Shown here: in pieces, positions 16,003 through 24,256 of the stretch
Layout: every line of letters begins with the position of its first letter
How positions within the stretch are numbered: position 1 is the first letter of the stretch
Program-made: the position numbers and the translations under genes
From: Pseudomonadota bacterium
GTDB lineage: Bacteria > Pseudomonadota > Alphaproteobacteria > Sphingomonadales > Sphingomonadaceae
DNA length: 62,315 bases
NCBI GenBank assembly: GCA_023417515.1
Contig: JAEZFL010000111.1
Coordinates: 1 to 62,315, forward strand
Direction: 5' to 3'
The notes under the pieces: generated by a model
Seen by the model: the letters and a program-made list of their open reading frames with translations, nothing else
Told to the model about the DNA's origin: nothing
The model's database searches: none

Positions 16003-16565
16003 GCGGAGGACGCCTCGCCGCCTTCGTGTCCGCCGCGCGCTCGCTGCTGGTCGTTCAGCTGGTGGCGGCCCTGCTCGCTGTGGGCGTGACCGGCTGGGCC
16101 TTCTTCGAGGTGCGCGGACTGGTCGCCGAGCGCGAGCAGCTGCGCGCACGCGTCGCCGAGCTGGAGGCGCAGGCCGCGCAGCCGCAGCAGCCGGTCATGC
16201 CGGTGCCGCTCGGGCCCGACCCGGCGTTCAACCAGATCCTGCCGCCCGACATGCTGGCGCCGCCGGAAATCAACCAGACGATGCCGGTGCCGGTGCCGGA
16301 GACCGGCAATGTGACGACCCCGGTGACTCCGGGAACCACCGCGCCCGGCAACAGCGCGACTCCGCAGGAGCCGGGCCGCTGGAACCAGCAACAGCCGACG
16401 ACTCGGCCGCAGCTCGATTGCGACGGCGTCGACCGCGGGCGCCCGGGCTGCCGTCCGATTCCGGAACGGCCGCCCATCCAGCGGCTTCCCGACCGCCTCA
16501 CTCCGCGCGGCGAGCCCCTCGCTCCGCAACAACAGCCGCAGAGCACGCCCCCGCGCGAGGATTGA
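15999..16565 (+). CDS. Single-pass membrane protein with coiled coil and Pro/Gln-rich tail, TIR partner
   Basis: 188 residues, start ATG 15999 overlapping the TIR stop by 4 bases. One transmembrane helix (LLVVQLVAALLAVGVTGWAFF, written here in two parts: LLVVQLVAAL and LAVGVTGWAFF, about residues 16-36) is followed by a short coiled coil (LVAEREQLRARVAELEAQAA) and a long Pro/Gln/Thr-rich low-complexity tail with two cysteines in CDGVDRGRPGC. The tail is probably periplasmic, judged from the helix flanks. No domain is recognised. Tight coupling to the TIR gene suggests that the two products work together in the membrane, which is inference. Confidence 0.75.
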   Translation: MSGGRLAAFVSAARSLLVVQLVAALLAVGVTGWAFFEVRGLVAEREQLRARVAELEAQAAQPQQPVMPVPLGPDPAFNQILPPDMLAPPEINQTMPVPVPETGNVTTPVTPGTTAPGNSATPQEPGRWNQQQPTTRPQLDCDGVDRGRPGCRPIPERPPIQRLPDRLTPRGEPLAPQQQPQSTPPRED

Positions 16566-16572
16566 ACGCGCC

Positions 16573-17196
16573 TCAGGCGTAAGCGTAGGGGCCGCCCCTG
16601 GCGAGCGCGGCCTGATAGGCAGGACGAGCGTGGATTCGCTCCAGCCATTCGATCAGCGCCGGTCGCCGCGAGTCGAGGCCGGCGCGGCTGCGCGCCGCTT
16701 CCAGAGGGAAGCTCATCATGATGTCGGCGGCGCTGAGCTCGTCGCCGGCGAACCAGGGCCGCTCCTGAAGCTCCGCTTCGAGCCAATCGAGATGCGGCTC
16801 GATCATCGGCCGGAACTTCTTCTGCGCGGTCTTGCCGACGATGGGCACTCGGCCGAGCACCAAGGTGGTGAACAGCAGCGGCATCAGCGAGCCTTCGGCA
16901 TAATGGAGGAAGTGGCGGTAGCGAAGCACCGCGTCGCGATTGGCTGGCGGGCCGAGCCGCCCTTCCCCTTTCTCGACGAGATATTCGACGATCGCCCCGG
17001 TTTCCGCGAGGATTCGGCCCTGGTCCTCGAGGATCGGCGACTTGCCGAGCGGATGAACCGCGCGCAGCTCCGGCGGCGCCAGCATCGTCCTCGGATCGCG
17101 GGCGTAGCGGCGTATCTCGTAAGCAAGACCGAGTTCCTCCAGCATCCACAGCACGCGCTGCGAGCGGCTGTTCTCGAGGTGATGGACGACGATCAT
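16573..17196 (-). CDS. Glutathione S-transferase family protein
   Basis: 207 residues from ATG 17196, which gives the expected thioredoxin-like start (IVVHHLENSRSQRVLWMLEELGL). An upstream ATG at 17253 would add 19 unlike residues. The N-terminal domain contains HPLGKSPILED, with the cis-proline, and the glutathione-contacting ETGAIVEYL. The C-terminal all-helical domain has the family motif DELSAADIMMSFPLEAA. Cytoplasmic detoxification or thiol transfer is likely; the substrate is unknown. It converges with the TIR partner gene with only 7 bases between. Confidence 0.9.
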   Translation of the reverse strand: MIVVHHLENSRSQRVLWMLEELGLAYEIRRYARDPRTMLAPPELRAVHPLGKSPILEDQGRILAETGAIVEYLVEKGEGRLGPPANRDAVLRYRHFLHYAEGSLMPLLFTTLVLGRVPIVGKTAQKKFRPMIEPHLDWLEAELQERPWFAGDELSAADIMMSFPLEAARSRAGLDSRRPALIEWLERIHARPAYQAALARGGPYAYA

Positions 17197-17267
17197 GGCG
17201 CTCCCCGGCTGATGGCGAAACAAGACGGAACTTGTCTTGGACCGCTGCGTCAACCAAGGCCCCTGCC

Positions 17268-18572
17268 ATGCAACACGCCCGGCGACCAGAGACGATGACG
17301 AGCGGCGCCGCCGCGGCGGACGCGCGCGACTGGCGCGGACCGGGCATGGCCGAGTTCGTCGCGCTGATGGCGGCGCTGATGGCGTCGAACGCGCTCGCCA
17401 TCGACTCGATGCTTCCGGCCCTGCCCGCGATCGGCGACGCGCTCGGAGTCGGCGAGGACAATCGCCGCCAGCTCGTCATCACCGTCTATCTGCTCGGCTT
17501 CGGCATCGCCCAGCTCGCCTACGGGCCGCTGTCGGACCGCTTCGGGCGCAAATGGCTGATGGTCGGAGCGCTCGCATTTTACGGGATATTCGGGCTTCTC
17601 GCCGGGCTTGCCTCGAGCTTCGAGCTGCTGCTCGGCGCGCGCTTCCTGCAGGGCGTGGCGGCGGCGGCGACTCGCGTGCTGGTCATTTCGGTGGTGCGCG
17701 ATCGCTACCAGGGCTCCGGAATGGCGCGGATCATGTCGATCACGATGATCGTGTTCATGATCGTGCCGGTGCTTGCTCCGACTTTCGGCCAAGGCATCCT
17801 CGCGGTCGCGACGTGGCGGCACATCTTCATCATATTGGGCGTCTACGGCGCGGTGCTCGCCTTGTGGCTGGTGCTTCGCCTGCCCGAGACCCTGGCGCCG
17901 GAGAACAAGCGGCCGCTCTCGGTTCGAAGCATCGGCGAGGCGGTGTGGACGACGGTTCGGATCCGCCAGTCGATCGGCAACACGGTCGCGCAGACGTTGA
18001 TGATGGGCGCGCTGTTTGCCTTCATCAACTCGATCCAGCAGATCGTGTTCGACGTGTTCTCGTGTCCCGAGCTGATCGGCCTCGTCTTCGCCTGCATCGC
18101 CGGACCGATGACCTTGAGCTCCTACGCGAATTCCCGGCTGGTGATGCGGCTTGGCGCTCGCAAGCTGCTGCTCACCGCCTTGTCCTGCTTTACCGCGGTC
18201 GCGCTCGGCCATCTCCTCTTCGCCGCGACAATGGGCGAGGAATTGTGGATCTTCGTCACCTTCCAGGCGGCGACCATGGCCTATTTCGGGATGATCGGCG
18301 CCAATGCCGGCGCCCTGGCGATGGAGCCGCTCGGCCATGTCGCGGGCACGGCATCGTCGGTACAGGGCGCGATCACGACGATGGGCGGAGCGACGATCGG
18401 CTACGTCATCGGCCAGAATTTCAACGGCAGCACGATCCCGTTCCTGATCGGCTTCGCCTCGTGCGGCACGCTCGCTCTGGCGGTCGCCTTCTGGGCCAAC
18501 CGCCTGCCGTGCCGCGATTCGCACGATGAGGCCGAGATCGACGTTCAGGAAGTGACCACTCGCCCGGTCTGA
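17268..18572 (+). CDS. MFS drug exporter, Bcr/CflA type
   Basis: About 434 residues with 12 predicted membrane segments. The loop 2-3 MFS signature is clear (AYGPLSDRFGRKWLMVGAL), with DSMLPALPAIGDAL in TM1 as in Bcr/CflA exporters and RVLVISVVRDRY in the TM4-5 region. Probably proton-driven efflux of small molecules across the inner membrane. ATG 17268 is taken as start; ATG 17295 and an earlier start at 17232 are possible because the first about 25 residues are not conserved. It is divergent from the GST gene. Confidence 0.88.
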   Translation: MQHARRPETMTSGAAAADARDWRGPGMAEFVALMAALMASNALAIDSMLPALPAIGDALGVGEDNRRQLVITVYLLGFGIAQLAYGPLSDRFGRKWLMVGALAFYGIFGLLAGLASSFELLLGARFLQGVAAAATRVLVISVVRDRYQGSGMARIMSITMIVFMIVPVLAPTFGQGILAVATWRHIFIILGVYGAVLALWLVLRLPETLAPENKRPLSVRSIGEAVWTTVRIRQSIGNTVAQTLMMGALFAFINSIQQIVFDVFSCPELIGLVFACIAGPMTLSSYANSRLVMRLGARKLLLTALSCFTAVALGHLLFAATMGEELWIFVTFQAATMAYFGMIGANAGALAMEPLGHVAGTASSVQGAITTMGGATIGYVIGQNFNGSTIPFLIGFASCGTLALAVAFWANRLPCRDSHDEAEIDVQEVTTRPV

Positions 18573-18608
18573 GCCAGACATGAAAAGAGGGGCGCCGGCC
18601 ACGCGCCC

Positions 18609-18848
18609 CTACTCGTCATGCCGGACTTGATCCGGCATCCACCTATCTTGGAGTCGGACCCTTATCGCTCGTCGCGGGGATCGGGCGGGATGGTGGAAGA
18701 CAGCAACGAGGGCGCCAAGCAACGCCACAAAGGTTGCGATCCACAATCCGTCGTCGTCGCCGTATCGCCATCAAAGAACACAGAACCCAATGCAGGCGCT
18801 AATCGGCGCCAGCATCAGGACGGTCCATGTTCCGGCTTGATCCCCCAT
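18609..18848 (-). pseudogene. Possible two-helix mini membrane protein interrupted by TGA
   Basis: Read from ATG 18848, the frame gives 25 residues (MGDQAGTWTVLMLAPISACI then GFCVL), then TGA at 18771-18773. In the same frame it continues as WRYGDDDGLWIATFVALLGA and LVAVFHHPARSP, ending at TAG in the repeat. Each part holds one plausible transmembrane helix, with a charged loop between them. This is what a small two-helix membrane protein with one nonsense change (for example TGG or CGA to TGA) would look like. Homology is not known to me, and it may never have been a gene. Confidence 0.3.
18614..18645. repeat. Family A repeat, ATGCCGG half (left)
   Basis: Core ATGCCGGACTTGATCCGGCAT-like hairpin half, here separated from its partner half at 18865-18896 by about 220 bp instead of the usual 15-40, so the pair appears to have been opened by, or to have captured, the intervening sequence. 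Confidence 0.75.
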
Positions 18849-18864
18849 CGGCCCACCGAAAAGG

Positions 18865-18896
18865 AAGGTGGACCCCGGATCAAGTCCGGGGTGACG
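18865..18896. repeat. Family A repeat, CCCCGG half (right)
   Basis: Partner half of 18614-18645 in inverted orientation (AAGGTGGACCCCGG..CCGGGGTGACG). It lies 9 bases downstream of the recA stop. Confidence 0.75.
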
Positions 18897-18905
18897 CCTT
18901 GATCC

Positions 18906-19973
<1,068 letters not shown>

Positions 19974-20035
19974 GGCCTGTTCCTCCCGTTAGAGCGTCGC
20001 CTTCGCGCGATCAATGAGAGCTTCCGTACCGCATC

Positions 20036-20050
20036 TGTTCCATAGGAACA
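20036..20050. promoter_or_regulatory. 15-bp palindrome upstream of recA
   Basis: TGTTCCATAGGAACA is a perfect palindrome around a 3-base centre, about 63-77 bases upstream of recA, and overlaps the SOS-box candidate at 20046-20060. It contains GTTC/GAAC half-sites but with spacing of 5, not the alphaproteobacterial LexA spacing of 7. It could help repressor binding or be coincidental. Confidence 0.4.
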
Positions 20051-20060
20051 AGTAGGAAAC
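20046..20060 (-). promoter_or_regulatory. Candidate alphaproteobacterial LexA (SOS) box for recA
   Basis: On the recA strand the sequence reads GTTTCCTACTTGTTC, i.e. GTTT-N7-GTTC, one mismatch from the alphaproteobacterial LexA site GTTC-N7-GTTC. It ends 73 bases upstream of the recA ATG, a suitable place for an operator. Confidence 0.55.
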
Positions 20061-20081
20061 AGATAGGAAGAACAAAAAAAG

Positions 20082-20094
20082 GTCGCCACGAAAG
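20082..20094 (-). promoter_or_regulatory. 13-bp motif shared with the EF-G-like gene
   Basis: On the recA strand this reads CTTTCGTGGCGAC, 108 bases before the recA start. It sits inside a short inverted repeat GTCGC..GCGAC. An identical 13-mer lies at 11628-11640. Function unknown. Confidence 0.4.
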
Positions 20095-20161
20095 TGCGAC
20101 GATCTGTGGAACGTCCGCCGCGCCTCGTCCGCTAAGCGCCCAAGCCAGCGACACGAGCGAA

Positions 20162-20612
20162 TTGCAGCATCGACGGGCCTCGGCCCCGACCCCGGACTAT
20201 GACGCCGCCGCGCGCCGGCTGATGGGCGACGCGGCCTTTGCGAGCATCGTCGGAACGCTGAACAGCGGAGTCGTCCTCGTCGCCTTCGCCGTCTATCTGG
20301 GGGCCAGCTCGACGCTGATCGGAATCCTCGCCGCCCTGCCCTTCCTCACCCAGCTGCTCCAGGTGCCGGCGGTGCCTCAGCGGCTGGCAGCTCTTCTTCC
20401 TGATCTCCGCCCTGATCGGTCTCTATGCGCTTCATCGCCTCTCGGCAGTCGAGGAGCATGGCGCCATCCCGCGCAAGGAAATGATGCAGCACGTGCTCAA
20501 CCAGGCCCGCCGCGGAGTCCGCAACGCCTCGCCGGTCGCGGGGCTGCGCGCCGCCGTCGCCTTCCCGGCCGGCGCCCTGATGCAGGCGCGGCGTTCGAAG
20601 GCGAACGGCTAG
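20162..20612 (+). pseudogene. MFS transporter remnant with internal deletion
   Basis: The N-terminal part (frame of 20162) reads like the start of an MFS protein, with LMGDAAFASIVGTLNSGVVL, VAFAVYLGASSTLIGILAAL and PFLTQLLQVPAV. From about 20376 the coherent frame shifts and reads like the last helix and tail of an MFS protein (SGWQLFFLISALIGLYALHR, LSAVEEHGAIPRKEMMQHVL), ending with TAG at 20610-20612. Roughly two to three helices are left of an expected twelve, so about 300 residues are missing and the halves are out of frame. It is either a deletion-scarred pseudogene or an assembly collapse. The start is uncertain (TTG 20162 or ATG 20222). The stop overlaps the convergent hydrolase gene. 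Confidence 0.75.
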
Positions 20613-21436
20613 GGCCTTGGGCCCCTCACCGCCTCGAGCGCGGCGCGCATCGCCTCCTCGATGCCCGGCTGGGCGAGGATGTCGTTGTGAGCCGCGCTCG
20701 GGAAGACTCGGTCGTAGACGAGGTTGGGAATTGCCGCCCTCAGGACATCGGTCCGCGCGGGCCGGATGAGCGTGTCGCGCCCGGCGGCGATGATCGCGAC
20801 CGGGACGTGGACGTCCTCGAGCGCCTCGACCGAGCTCATCTCGTGCCTGAACAGAAGCGAGACCGGCAGCCAGGCGTAGGATTCCCGAGCCATCGCACCA
20901 AGGGAATCGAACGGCGTGATGAGGATGAGGCCGGCGAGCGGTCGCTGCTTCGCCAGCTGCGCGGCGACGCCGCTGCCGAGGCTGATGCCGATCGCGACGA
21001 CTCGCTGCGGGCTGTAGCGCTCGACGAGCAGGTCGTGGATTGCCGGCGCGTCCTCGATCAGCGCCGCGGAGCTCGGCGTCCCCGTGCTCGGCGCATAGCC
21101 GCGATAGTGAAAGGCCGCGACCGGGTGCTCCGGATAGACGGTGGCGAGATGCTCGGCCAGCGCCTGCGCGTTCGAGGCATTGCCGGAGAAGAGCAGAAGC
21201 AGGGAGCCGTCGCCGCCCTGCCGGAGCGCCGGGATGTAGAGGCCTTCGAGGCGGTCGCCGCCGGGGCGGTCGAGGGTCAGGCGCTCGACGCCGGGAGCGA
21301 CCGGGCCGGCCGCAGGAACCGCCCAGTTCGGGAAGATGAGCCGGGTCTGGCTGACATAAGCGGCCGCGGCCGCGATCAGGTAGAAGCCGAAGGGGATGAG
21401 CAGGAAGGCGGCCATGAGTCTCGATCGGCGCGCCAA
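20609..21436 (-). CDS. Alpha/beta hydrolase, membrane-anchored (BEM46-like)
   Basis: 275 residues. The N-terminal hydrophobic segment (LMAAFLLIPFGFYLIAAAAA) is probably a signal anchor. The hydrolase fold follows, with nucleophile elbow GISLGSG, acid in AGRDTLIRP and histidine in SAAHNDIL, so the catalytic triad looks complete. The block FPNWAVPAAG..LLLLFSGNASN resembles the BEM46/YfhR serine hydrolase group, whose substrate is unknown. It is last in a leftward series after cckA and the response regulator, 3 bases from the latter. Confidence 0.87.
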   Translation of the reverse strand: MARRSRLMAAFLLIPFGFYLIAAAAAYVSQTRLIFPNWAVPAAGPVAPGVERLTLDRPGGDRLEGLYIPALRQGGDGSLLLLFSGNASNAQALAEHLATVYPEHPVAAFHYRGYAPSTGTPSSAALIEDAPAIHDLLVERYSPQRVVAIGISLGSGVAAQLAKQRPLAGLILITPFDSLGAMARESYAWLPVSLLFRHEMSSVEALEDVHVPVAIIAAGRDTLIRPARTDVLRAAIPNLVYDRVFPSAAHNDILAQPGIEEAMRAALEAVRGPRP

Positions 21437-21439
21437 CGC

Positions 21440-21799
21440 CTAGCGGGCGATCGCCTCCTCGATCGCCGGCTCGATCGAATCGATCGTGTAGGGCTTGGTG
21501 AGGGTCGGCGCGTCGGCATGCGCGGCGGGCGGCGGCTCGACATGGCCGCCGGTGGCGACGACGAAGGGCTTGCCGGCCTCGGCGAGCTTGTCGGCGACCG
21601 GCCACACGCTCTCGCCGTCCTTGAGCTGGACGTCGATGATCGCGACGTCGAAGCCGCCGCGCTCGACATGGGAGAGCGCCTCGGTCACCGAATCGCAGCT
21701 GGCGACGACCGTGTGGCCGAGCGAATCGAGGAAATCCTCGAGCATCATCGCGATCAGGGGCTCGTCCTCGACGATGAGGATGCTACGCGTTTCACTCAT
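21440..21799 (-). CDS. Single-domain response regulator
   Basis: 119 residues forming only a receiver domain. The acidic pocket is in LIVEDEPLI, the phospho-acceptor is the Asp in VAIIDVQLKDGE, and the conserved lysine is in TLTKPY. With no output domain it must act through protein contacts, for example as a phosphate sink or shuttle. It lies directly downstream of the hybrid kinase gene cckA, with 39 bases between, so it may be an extra partner of that phosphorelay, an inference from position. Confidence 0.9.
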   Translation of the reverse strand: MSETRSILIVEDEPLIAMMLEDFLDSLGHTVVASCDSVTEALSHVERGGFDVAIIDVQLKDGESVWPVADKLAEAGKPFVVATGGHVEPPPAAHADAPTLTKPYTIDSIEPAIEEAIAR

Positions 21800-21838
21800 G
21801 TCTTCGTGGGTTAGCGCCTGTTCAGGAAAGGAAAAGAC

Positions 21839-24253
21839 CTATTTGGCGCGAAGCGCGTCGCGCACCGTCTCGGCGAGCTGCTGGACCGAGAAGGGCTTGG
21901 CCAGGAAAGCGACATTGTCGATGTCGATCGACTTGCGCAGCTGCTCCTCGGCATAGCCGGAGATGAACAGGATCGGCAGGTCGGGATGGGTCTCGCGGGC
22001 GTGGCGGACCGTGGTCGGGCCGTCCATCGTCGGCATGACCACGTCGGAGACCATCAGGTCGACCTGTCCTTCGCGGCGGAGGATCTCGAGCGCCTCCTCG
22101 CCGCTTTCCGCGCACAGCACGGTATAGCCATGGCGGGTGAGCGCGCGCTCGGCGACCGCTCGGACGACGGCCTCGTCCTCGACGAGGAGGATGGTGCCGC
22201 TGCCCCACCAGTCGCCGTTCTGGACTTCCTTGGCGAGCTTCGGCTTGGGCGCTTCCTCGGTCGCCGCGGCCTGGTGGACCGGAAGGTAGATGGTGAAGCT
22301 CGTCCCCTCGCCGACCTGGCTGTCGGCGAAGATGAAGCCGCCCGACTGCTTGACGATCCCGTAGACGGTCGAGAGACCGAGCCCGGTCCCCTTGCCCACT
22401 TCCTTGGTGGTGAAGAAGGGCTCGAAGATCTTCGAGATGAGATGCGGCGGAACGCCGGTGCCGGTGTCGGTGACGCGCAGCGCGGTATAGTCGCCGATCG
22501 GCAGGATGTCGGTGCCCATGCGGCGCACGTCGTCCGCCGAGACCGCGAAGGTCTCGATGCTGAGCGTGCCGACGCCCTCGCCCTTCGACTGCATCGCGTC
22601 GCGGGCGTTGACCGCGAGGTTGACGATGACCTGCTCGAGCTGGCCCGGATCGGCGCGGATGGCGCCGAGGTTGCGGCCGTGCTTGACCTGCAGCTTGACG
22701 GTCTCGCCGAGCAGCCGGTTGAGCAGGTGCGACACCTCCGACACCGCGTCGGGAAGCTGGAGCACTTGCGGGCGCAACGTCTGCTGGCGCGAGAAGGCGA
22801 GCAGCTGGCGGGTGAGGTTGGCCGCGCGGTTGGAGTTGCTTCGGATCTGGTGGATGTCGTCATAGTCCGGGTCGCCCGGCAGGTGACGCATCAGCATCAG
22901 GTCGCAGGTACCGAGAATCGCGGTCAGGATATTGTTGAAGTCGTGGGCGACTCCGCCGGCGAGCTGGCCGACCGCCTGCATCTTGGTCGCCTGGGCGATC
23001 TCGCGCTTGAGCCGGGCCTCCTCGCTATTGTCCTTGAGGCTCAGGAGCACGGCGGCGTTGCCGAGCCCGCGCGCCCCGGCGACCGTCAGCGCGACCGGCT
23101 CCTCCGGGTTCGAGCGCAGCCGCACGGCGAGGTCGCCGGTGACTCCGCGGCCGCGCGCATAGCGGTGGACGAAGTCGGAGACGGCGCCCTTGTCCTCCTC
23201 GACGACGAGGTCGCCCGGCCAGGCGACGCCCTCCTGCGGGCCAAGCCCCGCCGCCTTGCGGAAAGCGCGGTTGAGGAAGGTGAAGCGCCCGTCCATGTCC
23301 GCCAGCGCGAGGCCGAGCGGGATATGCTCGAGCAGCACATGCACCCCCTCCTCGCCGCCCGCCCCGGAAAAACCGAGCTCGTCGAGCATCAGGAAGATGG
23401 CTAGGCCGCCCTCGTCGTCCTCGACCGGCACCCGAATGATGCGCAGCGGGGTCGCGCCGCGGCCCTCGATGGTGAAATGGAACTGGCCGCTGGACGAGGC
23501 TGAGAGGAACTGGACGAGCTGGGCTCCGCTCACGTCCTCGTCGGTCTCGCCGGTCGCTCGGACCGCGAAGACCTGGTTGGCGGCGAGGATCGTGCCGCCG
23601 GGATCGGCGAGGACGGCCATGATGCCCGCTTCGCCCAGACGTCCGCCGGCACTGCCCGACACCATCCGCTTCGCCTCGGCGGCGAGGTCGACGTCCTCGG
23701 CGCGCTCGAACCGCCACACGAGATGGCCCGCGGCTGCGCCCGCCAGCCGCACCTCGACTCGAATCGGCGCGCCGGCGAGGGTCATCGGGGGAAGCACCGC
23801 GCTTCCCTCGGTCCGGGCAAGCGCGGCGGCGGCGTGCAGCCGGCGCGGGTCGTCGACGCCCTCGGCCAGCTCGCCGATGCTCGCCGGAGCGCCGAACCAG
23901 CGGCCGAAACTGTCGTTGGACGCGAACAGCTCGAGGTCGGATGCCGACGTGATCGCCAGCGCGGCGACTCCGCCGGCGCCGTCGAGCACGACTCGCAGCA
24001 AATTGGGATCGAGCGCCTCGGGCTCCTCGTCGGCCGCGACCGCTTCGCCGCGGCCGCCGGTCCCGACCAGCAGCGCGAGAATGCCGCCGGTGGCGATCGT
24101 TCCGCCGAGGAACGCCGCGGCGAACATAGGATCGCGCACCGCCCACAACAGGATCGCGCTGGAAACGAGCGCGGCGGCGACGAACAGGGCCAGGGACGGA
24201 CCGGTCCGTGCCTTGTTGATTCCGAATCCCCTGTCCGCCGCTGCGCTCGCCAT
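21839..24253 (-). CDS. cckA: CckA-type hybrid sensor histidine kinase
   Basis: 804 residues. Two N-terminal transmembrane helices (about 19-39 and 43-63), two to three PAS-like regions (about 80-390), the phospho-acceptor His437 in GQLAGGVAHDFNN, an ATPase domain (DPGQLEQVIVNLAVNARDAM; GTGLGLSTVYGIVKQSGG) and a C-terminal receiver domain (SDVVMPTMDGP). This is the architecture of CckA, which passes phosphate through ChpT to CtrA and CpdR and controls the alphaproteobacterial cell cycle. It follows the M13 peptidase gene by 3 bases, suggesting one transcript. Confidence 0.92.
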   Translation of the reverse strand: MASAAADRGFGINKARTGPSLALFVAAALVSSAILLWAVRDPMFAAAFLGGTIATGGILALLVGTGGRGEAVAADEEPEALDPNLLRVVLDGAGGVAALAITSASDLELFASNDSFGRWFGAPASIGELAEGVDDPRRLHAAAALARTEGSAVLPPMTLAGAPIRVEVRLAGAAAGHLVWRFERAEDVDLAAEAKRMVSGSAGGRLGEAGIMAVLADPGGTILAANQVFAVRATGETDEDVSGAQLVQFLSASSSGQFHFTIEGRGATPLRIIRVPVEDDEGGLAIFLMLDELGFSGAGGEEGVHVLLEHIPLGLALADMDGRFTFLNRAFRKAAGLGPQEGVAWPGDLVVEEDKGAVSDFVHRYARGRGVTGDLAVRLRSNPEEPVALTVAGARGLGNAAVLLSLKDNSEEARLKREIAQATKMQAVGQLAGGVAHDFNNILTAILGTCDLMLMRHLPGDPDYDDIHQIRSNSNRAANLTRQLLAFSRQQTLRPQVLQLPDAVSEVSHLLNRLLGETVKLQVKHGRNLGAIRADPGQLEQVIVNLAVNARDAMQSKGEGVGTLSIETFAVSADDVRRMGTDILPIGDYTALRVTDTGTGVPPHLISKIFEPFFTTKEVGKGTGLGLSTVYGIVKQSGGFIFADSQVGEGTSFTIYLPVHQAAATEEAPKPKLAKEVQNGDWWGSGTILLVEDEAVVRAVAERALTRHGYTVLCAESGEEALEILRREGQVDLMVSDVVMPTMDGPTTVRHARETHPDLPILFISGYAEEQLRKSIDIDNVAFLAKPFSVQQLAETVRDALRAK

Positions 24254-24256
24254 TCC

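Larger units (their letters stand above)
18573..18905. other. 333-bp intergenic stretch: two repeat halves around a degraded small ORF
   Basis: This gap between the MFS exporter and recA holds one half of a family A repeat at each edge (18614-18645 and 18865-18896) and, on the minus strand between them, a small membrane-protein-like reading frame broken by a TGA. An apparent 94-codon forward frame starts inside the repeat and is not protein-like. Confidence 0.6.

Noticed and set aside
18771..18773. TGA read as selenocysteine in the mini membrane ORF
   Set aside because: No SECIS-like hairpin stands out after the codon and no selenoprotein family fits; a nonsense change is simpler.
18618..18902. 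94-codon forward frame upstream of recA's 3' end
   Set aside because: It starts and ends inside family A repeat halves (MPDLIRHP.. is the translation of the repeat, seen at many sites) and has no protein-like middle.
20036..20050. The recA palindrome as a stand-alone LexA site
   Set aside because: Its half-site spacing (5) does not match the alphaproteobacterial GTTC-N7-GTTC rule; the overlapping direct repeat fits better.
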